Shown in pieces: positions 22,101 through 36,200 of a stretch of 64,000 bases of DNA. The stretch comes from Apteryx mantelli (taxonomy: Eukaryota > Chordata > Aves > Apterygiformes > Apterygidae): NCBI RefSeq assembly GCF_036417845.1, contig NC_089980.1, positions 41,848,501-41,912,500 on the forward strand, written 5' to 3'. The position numbers and the translations under genes are program-made. Every line of letters starts with the position of its first letter. Position 1 is the first letter of the stretch. A model generated the notes under the pieces. The model saw only the letters and a program-made list of their open reading frames with translations, did no database searches and was not told the origin of the DNA.

Positions 22101-25100
22101 AAGTATTATATTCTTGAATGATGTTCAGAAATACTTGTTTCTGAGAGACTTGTTGACTGTCTGTCACCAAATGCTTTCAGATTTGTCCACTGGCAAGAGT
22201 GCTGTGGCAGACAAGATTTTGGCCCCTGCCCTCTGCCCCCAAGGAACAGCTTGGAAATGGGATTGTGCAGAGCTGAGCAGTTACACTTACTGCCCTGCAA
22301 TGCCATCCTCTCTCCAAGAGCGGAACACTGACCCTCCAGGTGAGGATAGGCTTCCAAGCAAACAAAAAGCAGCATTTTGAGTTTAGTCTGTCTTTGAAAA
22401 GGAGAAAAAGAGGAGCAATATCTTGCTGTTTGCTTTGTTTCACCACCAATAATTGATAGCAAATGCCACTTGCAGTGCAGGTGAACTTTGCTTTGAAGGA
22501 AGGAACACAAGAAACAATATACAGATTTCGTGAAAAAGTGAAAGTGAGAGAAAATGCTGTGAGTAGACATAACATTCCCCACACAAATCAAAACACTAAA
22601 CAGTAGCTGCCAGCCAGCAGAAGGCTGCCTCTTAGCCAAAGGGCTATCCCCCCTGTCTTGGGTATAATTATATTATTAGTTAACTACAGGACCCTATCAA
22701 ATGCTTATGGCAATAGACCCCAGACAAACCTAAATAAGAAACATGCCTTTCCTCAGTGAGCTTGTAGCCTGCAGTGCTGAGGGGCATGTCATCAAGCATC
22801 CTCAGCCTATACCTACCTGATCAGATATCTTCAGAGCTTATTAGCTTATAATGTTGAGCATCTGCCTAATGCAGCAGTCCAAATGGAAGCAGTTTGCTTC
22901 TGACCAACCTAGAGGGTAGACAGAGGAAACTCTCTTTGCTCTTGAGTCTACTGCTGCCCAGGATAAAGAAAGAACAAGAGCCGGGGGGGGGGGGGGGGGA
23001 TGGAATAGCCCAAAGTTACAAACACAACCAAAGCCAAGTGCCTTAATTTACTGCCCCAGCTGCAGACTCACCTGTATAATTCCTAGTTCTGAATTTCCCA
23101 GTATACCCTATCTCTTGCATACCAGACTTTCAGCTTGTATGTTCAGATTATTTACAGAAAGACAATGCCTTTCTGTACAGTGATTCTGCTAGTTAACCTT
23201 AACATATGATAGCAATAATACAGTTTGTTTCCTTGGTGAAATGATTTAAAATTCATCATTTGAAAAGTTTGCAAGTGGAATAGACACAGTACTGGAAAAA
23301 TAAAGAAAGAGAATACACTAGACCAATTAAATGGTATAATAAGTCCTCATTAGCTTTAGTTTTTTATAAGCCTAGTTATTTTTGCACTTGCCTATAATAG
23401 GCAGACTTTCTGAACAAAATATATGCACTCAGAGCGAGGAAAATTTTTTTCAGGTGATGAGTACAAGGTAAATGCAACATTTGTTTCTCATTTAAACCTA
23501 TTCTGGGGCTTAATTAAGATGGTGCTGGTGAGTAGCCTTTCTGCTAATGCTCTGACTGGGGAAGACTGAGGGAGGAGGATTTCATACAAGTTGAGAAGCT
23601 TAAAACTTGAGACAGTCTAGAAATCAGGTTCATATTCCATGTAATGTTCTGAGTAGTTGTAGGTCTTCAATGAAGGCTTGTACTACAAGGAAGTCATTTA
23701 TTCTTTTTTGTTCTTAAAAGGGCACAGTCAAAATGTAGCTCAAAGCTTAAATGGTGAAGAAAGAAAATGTGAGGTAATGGGTATCTTTGAAAACATAATG
23801 TAAGTTATTCCATTGTCATGTTACCCTTTCCCCCCAAATATATCATGTCTTACAGTCTAATAAAAAGAGTAGTACAGGGAAGAATAATCTGTAATAGGGC
23901 CAAGCACAAAGGACCTCCAATCCTATTTGTGGATAACAGGCTAGTATTGGGATCTAAAGAAACCTTGAGAATATAATGCAATTGAGAAATGTCTATGTTT
24001 AAAATGAAATGTTCCAATTTTTGCAGATGGAGAAAAAGAAGTCTAGACAGCAAGCAAATTCTGGCCTGTTGTAAGAGCCCTACTGATGTCATTAGAGTCA
24101 CAGTGTGATTATACTGGGTCCCAGAGCACTTGACAAGAATCCCACAAAGTGATGTTGCCCAGAAAGGAAATGGGAATTGGCTTCAGCCTTTGGCTGAGTG
24201 CTTTGCAGAGTGGAAGCAAAATCAGCTGTGTGCTATGACAACAAAGTAGGCTACATGGGGTACTAGGAAAGAGAGAGAAATACCTACCCTGGGATCCTCA
24301 GACAGGAAAGAGCTTTTATCCATTAGGAGTTACAGCTGTGAGTTAGGGTAGCCTGAACGTTCCTATATGCAACTCAGTACGGCTGTACCATAATCCCTCC
24401 TCTGCTCAGCTGTTCCTGGTTTACAGATTAGTTTATTTGCAGAGATGAGCAGTTTGAGTCAGCCAGCACTAGGTGTGAATTTGTGCTGAATTTGCCCATC
24501 TGTCCTCCCACCTCCTTTTCCCTGTGTGTTATTTTGAATTTGCCTAGATTTAAATTTTGTAATGTATTTATTACCTCACAATTTATTTCATTTTGACAAG
24601 AAAACAAATAAAAGAGCTGTTTGCTCAACCCCAAACCTTTCTTCTTATTATTATCTATTTATTTGTTTAATCAGCTTGGATTGTGGAATTGATTCAAATG
24701 TAGATATTCCAAACCGTGCTCTGAATTCTTCTTAGAGTGGGGATTGCACAGGCAGTAGCTGCCCGATAGACATATGGGCAGATGACAGCCCAGAGGCACC
24801 CCACCAGCAGCTCTGTTGTCTGGCAGTTTGCCTCAAAGAGTCAGGCTTGATGAATCAGTCCTTCTGCTTGTGCTGGGTGGGAGGGGGAAGCCTGCTTCTC
24901 TTCTCCTGAAGCCTGTTGCAGAATAAGAAAGATACATTGCAGTGATCACAGTGCTCTGAACCTCCCAGGACATTGCACTGCAAACAGAGTTGGGACAGCA
25001 GCATGCCAATGAGCTTGAATCTTGCTAATCTGAGTATGTACAGGTAGAAGTGCAGCTTGGGTACTCTGGGGCCAGGATGGGTCATGAGCTCAGTGCCTCC

Positions 25101-28100
25101 TCTTCCCTCCCCTGTGCACAGAGGGTCATGGCTTGACAGGGCATGGGAGAGGGGAGGAGGAATGAAGGTAGCTGGATTGAAACCAGTCTGCCTCCCCATG
25201 TCCCTTCTCTTTCATACCTAGAAGGGAGCCTGGTGTTCAGCAGTGCTGCAGCAGGGAAGGGAGCCAAGGGTGCCCCTGCTTCTCTCCTCCATCCCTTGTT
25301 CCTTGCAGCCTCCTCTGGTTGTTGTTTTGGGCACCATGTTGACAGTGCCCCTGCTCTGTGAGCAGGTGGAAGGAGGAATGGCCACTGTCAATGGACCCTG
25401 AGCATCTCCTGCCCAGGACCTTATGCCACCTTGGGTGGCTGCTGTCACCCAGGCTGCTGGCCAAGTGGAGGGCAGTGGCAGAGCAGGGCAACAACCTCCT
25501 TGCATCCTCAGTGGCACTAGCAATGCTGTGATCTCTCTGCTTGAATAGTGTAGAAGTACCTGAGATAGAAACTTGACAACTGTGCGATTTGCTTAGGGAG
25601 ATGAGGCACATCGAGGACACAAGGCTATATATATGTCTAGTAGTTTAAATTCCATTTTATTTCTCGGGGGACACTCCACTCCTTTGAAAGTGAAAGAGTG
25701 TTTGCAAGGGGAAGGAAAGGTGGTATAAACACTGGCAGCAGGATTCATGCCTGTGAAGAGTGCTACCAAAAGCCTGAGGGAATGTAACAGTCCCGTTTCA
25801 GGTGCTCAGTACCACATCTTTGTACCACACCAGGTTGGTGGGATTAAGTGGTGGCTAGAACTTGTGCTATACAAGCTCTGACTAATGGAAGTGTCTGAGG
25901 GTTTAGCTCTTATTTTTGTTTTTGCTGAAACATAATATTGTTGTTTGTTTCACCTTTTCACTTTGTTTTCCCCATCCAGGCTCTCTCAGAGTAGATAATT
26001 ATATTGGCTGTGGTTTAATTAGCTAATTATGCTAGAGCTGGAGTATTTTTCAGAGTAAATCCTTTTATTTAGTTGTTCTTAAGCAGCTTCCTTTTGGGTT
26101 TTCTCCTAGAATTTTCTGCATATTCCATTATGTGGCATCACAGGTGTTTATAACTGGTTTCATTGGGGTTTATGAATATGTTGGTTATAGTGAAAGAAAC
26201 AGCACTCTGGAGGGCAGAGGTGGAATACTCCTGGGAGTAGCACAGTGACACAAAACTTCCTGCAAAAGCTAGTTGATATTTTGGCTTCAGAGTAAAAAAT
26301 AATAACAATAATACTGTTTTCTTTCAAAAGAGTGATTTGAACTTTCATATTAACATCTTTAAAGGACACGTTTTATCTAGAAAGTGCAAAGCTTTTTGGA
26401 TTTTTCCATTGGATCTCCAAACGAAAAGATCTCCCTTTCCTGGGCAGCATTAGTTCGTCAGAATATAAATCTTGCTCCTCTTGCTAGCCCTACTGTAGAC
26501 AAAGATTTAGCTCATCACTGAGAGGTGCCTGAACTAGAAGTTACAGGTGAATGGAATCAAAGCTGTGTCTTCATTATATATCTGGGCTTTCTTGAAAAAG
26601 TTGAAGAATACAAGGAATAGCACAGAGAACCATGCAAGGAGAGTTGTTCCTTGGCCTGATTAGTACATATAACACTAAGGTTTATGTTGCTGTAATGTGT
26701 GGAATTGTAACATAAGTTTTTTCTAGTGATGCCTACCTCACACAAAGTCCTATCACTTCCTTTCAAAATCCATATCACCTTGTAGCGATGATCACTAACT
26801 ATACTCCCCTATTCATTACTATTCTGTAGCTATCTATTCAAGGTCACTCGACATTGATCAGCTATTGAAGGTGATAATGGGCAAAGTCTTAGTAAGGCTG
26901 TTTTCCTATCTCACTACTTTCAGTGTGCCCATTTGGGCTTGTATAGTTTTCCTCTTCATTCTTTTTGGTCCCCCCTCAGATGTGTCTAGGTCACAGTGAG
27001 AAGGCCAGGGTGTTGTTAAAATGTCTGGAATCTTGCATTTAGTATGAGCATGGCCAGGATCACACTTTAGCTCAGAGCTGTGACCTTATAGCTGCATGGG
27101 TCTCAGAAATAGTTTGAGAGTCACTGCCATAGCAGGATTAGGTCCTGAGACCAGCAGTCGGGTTGTGGCAACATACAGGGTTCTGGGTATTCCTGTAGTG
27201 GCATGCAGGAAGAAGTGAGCATTGCCATATCACCCTGGGAGCCAGATGTGTGCCCAGCCCACCTGGCTTTCAATAAGACAAAGAGGTTCTGTGGGGGGAA
27301 CCTTAAACATCTCCTGCCTCCCCTCCTCATCAGCACTCAGAAATGTCTGGTATGTATCTTGTTGCTCTCGGGTGTATACAGGCTGTGGCTCGTGGAGTCA
27401 GGAAGACTGGCAAACTGGTCTATCTGCCCTCTCCTGAAAAATTTCTAGCTTTGGTAGTCAACATTGGATCAACCTCCTGAAAGTTTACTGGCCCCCTCAC
27501 CTCTCCATTTAAGACTGGATTAATGTGTGTGCTGAGCATCACGTACATGAGTTACTGAAGCTATATATGTCTGTACCAGGTTGAAACCTGTTTTCTACCC
27601 CTCTTTATGTGATTTCAGTTCAGAAGCACTCCATGTTCATAGGGAAGCAGAGGGAGTCTAGCCATAGAAGCAGAGTCCATCCTTCTGCTTAGAGAAAGAC
27701 CTTGAGGATGTGATCAGCAAGAACCTTCAAATCAGAACTTTTTTCCTGGCTTCTGCCATTTCCTCTTTTCTGTGTAACCCTAGTTAAACTTGTTGGTGAC
27801 ATAGAGATGTATACTCAAAAGACCTCTAGGCTGCTTTTTCAAAGCAAGTCATATTTACTGGTTTACCAAATGGAAGATGTTTTCTTATGGAAATTTTGAA
27901 GCTGGTGCCTCAATTTACCCAAAGCAAACCTATCTGTCATGTGATGGGACAAAACTGCAGAGTAATTGATTTTCCTCACATTGAATAAAGGAACAGATTT
28001 AAAAACTAATTAAAGAAAAAAGATTCATACTATTTGGTCTCACAATCACAGCGGCAGTGTGCAACATCTGTCTGGAACACCCTCCAGCCACCTGCCTCTG

Positions 28101-28300
28101 CAAAAGCTATGAAGAAGAAAACCATATATCAACTCAAGTTTATTTTCTATTCCTGTTAAAATGGAACAAACCCTGGAATATCTGTCCCATGGGAAATTCC
28201 AATATTGCAACATCTGTTTCTGTCAAGAATCAGGCTGAAAAGTCTCCATAACAGTTGTTTTGTTTGCTTATGGAAAGAAAACTTTTAAAATAATTCATTT
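22101..28300. other. Intron segment: no supportable gene
   Basis: The longest unexplained open frame of the intron lies at 22106-22639 on the minus strand (177 codons) without a known domain. A G17 tract is at 22983-22999. A moderately GC-rich stretch at about 25080-25560 yields overlapping minus-strand frames that look like chance. Nothing else is recognised. Confidence 0.55.
22983..22999 (+). repeat. Poly-G tract (G17)
   Basis: Seventeen consecutive G's, the longest G homopolymer of the window. Confidence 0.95.
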
Positions 28301-31300
28301 GGAAATGTGGAAATGTTGCTATCAATCTCTTTGTGGATGTTAGAGCCTCAGGAGTGATAGCTCTATCCCCACCATGCATCATGCCCCCGGGGGTGGTTCT
28401 CCTTCTGGAAACAAAGCTTCCTAAATTTGTCATATACACTTCGCTCTCTCTCCTGACCACAGGATGCTTCACACCCCAACATATTCTCCCTCCTTTCAGC
28501 ACCCACAGTGGCGAGGCAATGGTACGATGGTACAGAAAAGCTCGGGGTGCACGATGGGAAATGGAGGCTGTCTGTGAGGGAAAGGGAAAGGAGCGGAGGT
28601 GTGGTGGAGGAGCAGAGTGAGGTCCAGACCCAGGGCACCCATCACAGGTGCCAGGGAGAGGAAGAGTGCTGTGAGTGCCTGCAGCTGTAACTTTCATTCT
28701 CATTTGTCTTGACAGAAAATAAGAAAAACTTGTGTCTAGCAGAAACCCCTATTTTAACACTAAGAATATGTTTCATTTGAGGTATTCAACCACCTTTGCC
28801 CTCAGAATACCATGGTTTTGTGAGGTATATCTAATGTTAGTTCTTGTAATAGCTTTGAAAGACCAAGAGACATGGAGCTAATGGAAAATACTTGTGCACT
28901 TTACACAAGCTAACTCAGCGACAGGATGATTTGGTGTGAGTAATGAATCCCTCTGCTGGACAGAAACTGAACAGCTCTGCCTTATGCCGAAGCAGTCCAC
29001 TACAGCTCAAGGAACCTAAGATCTCCTACTACAATTCATGCCCTGGAAGCTGTCACATTTTTCAATCACTCTCTGACACTAGCAATAAATTCCACACTTG
29101 TCCCATCCCAGCTGCAGCCTTCCTGCTAAGTTTTGCACATATATGAAAAGCAAAGCCCCTTCTTTTCCAGATGCTTGGCTCAATTTTGAGTGCACAGTGT
29201 GTTGTCCTTTTCCTTTGCAGTGCCTACATAACTAACCAGGTGACATACATGCTATTGATCTAGGGTGCTGTCTCTTACATGTTGTCTTAATGCCAGTTCA
29301 AAAAGGCACAGAGCTTCATAACACTTAGCTAAAGGGAGAGGAATGAAGATGGAAAATACAGTACGAAAAGGGTCATATATATGACCACAAAGAAAGCATG
29401 CATAAAGGCAGAGGGATCAATCTGGGAACTAGAAATAAAAATTCTTTATCTTTCTCCCCTCCTTTCCTCTTCCCAAATATAAGCTGAATGTAACTTTGAT
29501 TAATGCAATCTCTACTCTCTTTCATTTCATTCACCCATGGATTTTAGCTACAAATCAAGAGGCTGAGTAGAGCCTTTGTGGCTCTACTCAGCCAACAGAC
29601 TCTGTTAGGATTGGATCCCCTTTTTCCACTTGTGTTTTAATGGGGTTTATGACCAGATTGAGATGTCCTCAGCTTACTTGCTATTCAGCATAATCAGGTT
29701 GAAAGTTTTGTGAGCTTTTTTGCTAATTAGTTTAATTATGCCAGGTATGACTTCTGACATTTCTGTGCAGATCTCTTTTGTTTGGGATGTATATGTTAGA
29801 TAAGTCATCTGGGATCACGTTTTATGATCTGACTGGCAAGCTTATCCTTGCTCTCTCTTCTGACGTCAGTATTTCCAGATGGCCTTTATGCCATTATTTT
29901 ACTGAACACTGGCAGATGAATATATACTTAGGACATGATTTGCCAGTCTGTGTGGGATGGTCCTGGTGTATCTGTCATTCATGTACATAATGGCAAATAC
30001 AGTTGAGATAATCAAAAAGTGGAAGCAACCTGCCATGTGGGCCTAGAGATAAGAAATGCAGTATTGCTTTTAAGGATGGGTTAACTAACAGTTCTCTAAG
30101 AATTCGGTATTTGCTCTGCTCCAGCACTGGAATAACATGAGGTGCTTTCTCTTGCTATAGAGTGGGCCAAGAATAGAAGCAGAACAGCCTTTTTCAGTGG
30201 TTTCCAGTTCTATTTTGCATCCTCAGAAGCTATGGAGATTTCACTGACGTTCAGTCAGATTTGGATAAGCACCAAAACTTTGAAGAAAGTACTCAAAGCC
30301 ATATTCAAGATTTTCTTAATTAGGCCATTGCTAAATTAGGCCATAGCTAAAATTCCTATAAAATTAAAATTCTTCTTCACTCAAAATGTAAAGTAAAATT
30401 TTACAACAGGTAAAGAAAATATTTAGGAAATAATGTTCTATTCCATTATTTTTTATAGGTTTTCACTGAAAAGCGAACAGTAAAAAAAAAACTCCCTAAG
30501 TTTTTGATATTGAGTAGTTGAAAAGGTTAAATTTTTGTTTCTTGAATCCATGAACACTTTTTAAAAAAAATGCAAATAAAACTACTTAGTTTTGATTAAA
30601 ATATTTGTGCAAATTAACTACAGCTCCTGAGACCTACAGGAAATTTTTCTGTTATGAAAGTTCTACTGTGAACTTCAAAGCAGAACCTTACGGTGTATAA
30701 CGGAGAGTTTCTACACTTAGCATTTTGGCAATTTCACATGCCTTTTGTTTTGTTTACAAAAACGTTGTTTGTGACTGACAGTCCACACAAACTCACTGCC
30801 TGGCTCCCCAGGAGAGGTATTCGTATCACCTGACTTCAGCATCTAATTTAGACTGTGATTGCACAGTCAGCTTAAACTGATCTGAGACTACCTGGCTGCT
30901 GAAGGAGGGTTACTCTTCCTCCTCCCACCCCTGCCTTCCCTCGCCAGCTCCAGCCCGCTGTAACAGCTCCGTGACAGCTGCTCTTTGGCACCTTGGGGAG
31001 CACATTTCAGTCGGATCTGTGAGCCTGACTCGCCTCAGCCCCTGGGCAGCAGGGCCAGCTCCTGGTGCAGCCAGGCAGGAGACAGGACTCTCCCTCTCAG
31101 CACCAGTGAATTTTGAGCTTTGGCCAGCTGGGAAGATGGACCTTTCAGTGGCTGAGTGAGGAAGCCAGTCCCTCTTCACTTCAATTTTCAAGAGGAGTAG
31201 GGGACAAATGCCTCCAAGGATGGAGTCTGAATAGGAGCATCATTCAGGTTTCTGCCTCTCCCTTTGGAGGGCCCTGTCTATTTGCTGCCCATGCAGAAGA

Positions 31301-33070
31301 CAGAGACCATACAGACCCCTCTGCTGCCTTTCCCCCCAACCCTGCTAGCACATTTATTCCTGTCATGTCGCCTGCAACAAATATGCTGTAACTGGAGCAT
31401 AGTAGCCATTTGTAGATGATACATTAGCCTAAACACAGTCCCACTCTCTCTGATACATGAGTTTGTTCTACAGAGCTATCAGGAATAAAAACTTTTGGTA
31501 GCTAAAGTCAGCAAATATAACTCTGAATGATGTGACTGATACGCTTTTCCTGCAGGCAGTGCTTCTGAAGACTGGTTGGTGATATTTTTATATGGATGCT
31601 TTGGGGAGAAGTCCCGTGCTTCAGAATATATTTCCCAGCACAATCGCAAATGAATTTACTGTGGCAGATGCAGGTACTGTGGACAATACATGATGTCCAC
31701 CTGTCTGACATTTTCTTCCTGCAAAGTGAACAATAGTGAACAGAGTGTGGAAAGTAACTGTAACCTTAAATTACCTCTCTGATTTTTCCTCTTGGTGACC
31801 TGTTTTTTCCCCCTCTTCTGTTACATGCACATATTAATCTGAAAACTATAGCCTGACTTGTGAAGAAACTCCTAGAGAGCTGGCAATTTTTTGGTGGCTG
31901 GGGAGGATTTATGGATTTATCTATTCCAGGGAAGTTCCATCATTCTCAAATGCTGAAGCTTTGAGTGAGTTATGGCTCTGGGGAGAATGAAATACAACTA
32001 TTAATCACTGACAGCCATGGGATGTCCTTTCCTCAGTAGGCAGCATGTGCCATTGTCAGTAGATCACAGAACCGCTGTTGACCTTGAATAGAGAAAAGTA
32101 AAGCATAAAGGTCATCTTTATTTCGTCTAGGCAGCAAAAACTTTGAAAATGCCTTATCATGAAAGCATTAAAAATCTACTGCACAAAACCCTTAGGCTGA
32201 GTGATACTGGCTTCCCCCCACTGAGTTCATGATGATCAAAATGATGATAGAGACACCTTAGAACTGAGTATTACTATAGAAACTTTTCAACTAACATGTT
32301 AAATGCAAAGACACTGGTTTTATGTTGTTATGTATTTATGTGATCCTGTGGCCCTCAGCTGAAGCTTCTAAATGTTATTTCAGTGTGTCTCTTAATATAA
32401 TAATAACACATAAAAGTACATCACAGCCACAGGTACATTTTAAGTGACTGACTACAAAATAAATGACCTGTGTCTGGGCACACCAGAACTGGCTTTAAAT
32501 ACGTGGGACATCCTTCTCTTTCCTCTTACGTGTTTAATGGCTTAGTTTTCCACTTTACCCGGTGCATCCCCTTCGATTTCAACCACTTGTCCTAGTACTT
32601 TTTCCCTCAAGTAATCTCTGAATATTCTTCTTCATGTTCACTTTGTCCTGGTACAGATTGCTTGTGTCTACTTGGGTTTTCTCAAGTCTATCCTTCAACT
32701 ATTTTATGAGGTGCCACAGGCTGTTTAGCCAGCCATCTTAGCTGTTAACAGGCCATCCATCACCCATGACACTGTCTTCCAAATCTCAGCAAATCCCTGC
32801 CTTCCTCCCCCAAGTATGCACGTCCATACTACCCTCTGACTCTCCCAAAAGAAAAAAAACACCTTTTTGGCTTTGTCACCCTGTCTCAACATCCGTTATT
32901 AACTTATTGGTCTGGCTTTATATGCAGGTACATAAATCAGTGTTTATGTTTCTCAGCCTGGAGCTAAAAATTGGAAATGAGTTGCAAGATTTTAACCTTG
33001 CAGTATTAGCCAGTAGAAGAAGATGGGGCTACTGATTCCCTGAGGAATCCTTAAGATTAGGTGTCTTTTT
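28301..33070. other. Intron segment: no gene; hairpin and two moderately GC-rich patches
   Basis: 28330-28690 and 30895-31330 are richer in GC than their surroundings but have few CpGs and no recognisable coding content. The perfect inverted repeat at 29561-29593 is listed separately. A short tandem duplication (AATTAGGCCATTGCTA / AATTAGGCCATAGCTA) lies at about 30318-30350. Confidence 0.55.
29561..29593. repeat. Perfect 14-bp inverted repeat with 5-nt loop
   Basis: GGCTGAGTAGAGCC (29561-29574), loop TTTGT, then its exact reverse complement (29580-29593). The stem is GC-rich (9 of 14 G/C pairs) with no mismatch. Pairing stops abruptly at both outer ends (A opposite A). Confidence 0.95.
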
Positions 33071-33079
33071 AAACCAGTG

Positions 33080-33200
33080 TGCTGTGGCTCAGTGGAAGAA
33101 TCCCTGGATAAAACTTCCAAGCCTATGATGGACAATGCTGTCCAAAAGGTCAGACTAGATGTGCACAACCATCCATACTGCTCTTAACATTTGTGAACCA
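33080..33200 (+). repeat. Possible ancient CR1 3' fragment
   Basis: AAAGGTCAGACTAGATGTGC followed by ACAACCATCCATACTGCTCTTAA resembles the 'GGTCAGACTAGATGATC..AATGGTCCCTTCTGGCCTTAA' tail of old sauropsid CR1 families. Diverged. Confidence 0.4.
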
Positions 33201-36200
33201 GCCACCTATAAAGGCAAAAATGTAAAAGCAGTCAAACTGCCAATCAAATCTTCCAGTAAAGTCAATAGGTTCAGTTAAACTCAGCGTACGTGACTACAAT
33301 TGTATACATTAAAATTGCAATTGCTTTACCTTTTGTGAATATGAATAACTATTACTTTAACTGACAGTTATGTCACAGCAGTTACGCTGAATGGATCTTC
33401 TTAGGCCTTATCAAAAATAGGTATTACGTGGCCTTGCCTTCCTTGACAACTAAGCAGACTCTTTGTAACTGACACCGTAGAAGGCTGTCAAACTTTCAGT
33501 CAGTGCATGTCTTTAAGTATCAGCCCTCCCCTTACAGCTCTGCAAGTAATGAATTAATGAAAACACCAGGCACATTTCAAAGACTGCTGGTTATATCCTA
33601 CCAAACTCTGAGCAATTTCCCATGGGAGCAGAAAGCACTTGGCAGGATCAAAGTCTCTATATTGTCGTTTGTTCACTGGATAAGCTATTAAGTTATGAAC
33701 TATTAAGCTTCACCTAGCCTGTTCCTCTGGTATCTTTTCAATGGATTTCATCTTAGCAAGATTCAGCTTGCATGGGATATTTCTACTTGTGTGTAAACTG
33801 AGAAGAGTGAATTATGAATCGGAGTTACAGCTCTGGGCTGCCACTGAGAGGGAAAATTATGAAAATCTGCACTTTCTTGGTTGGGGATGCTTTTTGCCAG
33901 TCAGTCCCTTGGACAGTTGTATGCAAAGATCTTTTGAACACTGCAGACACATCTCTGCCTTTCAGCCTTCACTCTGTGCCATCAGTCACTGTGGAAGGGG
34001 GCTGGTCTAGACCTGTCTTTTTAGCTGTGTTGTTGTCTGGGATGGTTAGTGGTCACCAGACTCATTCATCAGTGTCTTCCTCTTTGCTGCTTCTGCTGGT
34101 GTTATTGATATATCAGTGTCAAGGTCTCAAGTACTGCAGTGCCAGCAGGGCTGCAGTTGAAAGACTGCAGTATCAGATTTCTTTTAAAAAATAACAACAG
34201 ACTCAGTCCAGCAGTACAGGTTTGTCCAGGTTTAATGAGCATAAGCATAACCCTAAAACAGCTCTGCTTATAAACATTGGAGAAAGAGTTACGGCATAGT
34301 GTGCTGGTGGCTGAGTGAACAATCTCAATGCCAAAAGGCTCCCTGAGACTACTGTGTTCATTTCTGTGCCTCTACTCTCATTTATACCATGGTGAAAAAC
34401 AACTGATATATTTGCATTTTATCTGGATCATGTTTTATGGCCATACTGTCCTATATACTTTATCTGAGTCATCCTATATCTATAGCAAGTTTTTCTTCCT
34501 CCCATCCTGAAAAGGATGCACACTTGATATCAGCCATCATCAACCTTGCAACTTCTGCTCAGGTAGGGGATTCGTGTATTAGTCAGATTTGTTAGCTAGA
34601 CCTTCTTTTGTCATGCCATAGTAAACTTTTGTGTGAGCACCTGCAGTAGCGATTGCTCTAGCAAGCCTTACATCTATGTTATCCAATGCATAGAAACATC
34701 CTATCAGCCAAATCCACTTGTTTGTCTGGTACCCAAGAATAGAGCCAGGTGATCCCTCAACTTAGGGTAGCTATCTCTTGATTTTTATAAAGGGTTTCCA
34801 TTAGAGACTATTCTAAGTGGATAATTTTGGATATTGATTACAGCATTTTGAGGTCCTCAAAGTATTTGCATAAAACTGCTCTGAATTCCTGCGAAATGGT
34901 GATCCTTTTTTTCCATCACCTAGGTCTCCCAGACGACATTTATAGGTTCTTGAGGGAAACAAATCTTGTAATTTGAGAAGCTTGTTCTGGGAGCAAACAT
35001 CATGCCCACATTATCTCTCAAGCTGAGAACAGTGTAGAAATTTGTAACTTTGAAAATCTCCATTTCAAGTGATTACAAGTTGCTCTCTTCAGAGACAAAC
35101 ATATTCATTAACATTTCACCAGCTACTTCAGTATCTGAAAATCTCATTCTTATGGGAAATGACTCTGGACAAATCTAGGATGATGAATACAGAAAGGAGG
35201 ATAATTTTTGTATGTTTTCTTTAGCAACTGGTATAACTAGTCCCTGGCAGTAGAATGGTAAAAGGTTGCTTGTAATGGGAGTGGGCTTTCCTCTCTTGAG
35301 GAACCATGAGCATGCTGGAACACAGTAGACAGAAAATTTTGAACACAAACATTTTGAGAAAGAAAAAGAGATGCTATCTCTTAGAATTCTCCGGTGGAGA
35401 CTGTGTGGTAAGTGATCCATACGGATATACTCCTACATGATTACCCTTTTCTTAGGCTGTACCATATGTTCAGGAGCAGCAATTGCACTTCTCTTCATGC
35501 TGGAGGGAGAGCAGAGTGATTCACTCCAGACCAAGTTAAAAAAGTTCCAAATATTGGCAGATTCAGAAATATGTGTATGAATGCTCTGGGGCTCTTTGGA
35601 GAATAAAAGGGCCAGTATCCACAGACAAGTGCAGAGTGTATAGGAGAAAACAAGAGCTAGGTGAGTTGCTACCCTGTGGTAGGTCACTGTGTATTTACAC
35701 TATGAGACTGGAAATTACACCTGTGACTATAAGAACTTTTATGTTTATTCACCTTTTCTATGGCACTGCAAAAAGTTGCCAGCACAGTCATTAAAAAGCA
35801 ACTAATTTTCTGAAACATGGTTATGAAGTTTAGTCATGACAGAATAAATTCTTTTCTACTGCTGAGGTGCTAAAACCAATTAAGCATCCTTTAATATTTC
35901 ACTGAAATTTAATCACTGTGAGTCAGAATTATACCTTCATTAGGTGCATAGTTACATGAATTTAGAACTAGACTCAGTCTTTGGCTTGTGCCTTATAGTT
36001 AGGCTAATGTGGAAGAGAGAAGCACACACATTGTGGGGAATCATTTGGCTCAGTCTGTAGTTTCTGTTGGCTGAGATAAGTTAATTATAATCCACCCACA
36101 AGACACATCAGATAGTAACTTCTCTAAAAGTTGTGTGAAAAGCAGTGGCTAGTAGAAGTTTACTGCAGTGCTTGAGCTGTCTCCATTTCATCCCTGAATG

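Noticed and set aside
25080..25620. GC-rich patch with several overlapping minus-strand frames, considered as a retrocopy
   Set aside because: No recognisable protein, no poly(A) tail and no target duplication.
28230..28703. 157-codon minus-strand open frame in a moderately GC-rich patch
   Set aside because: Higher GC lengthens chance frames; overlapping frames on both strands show it is not specific.
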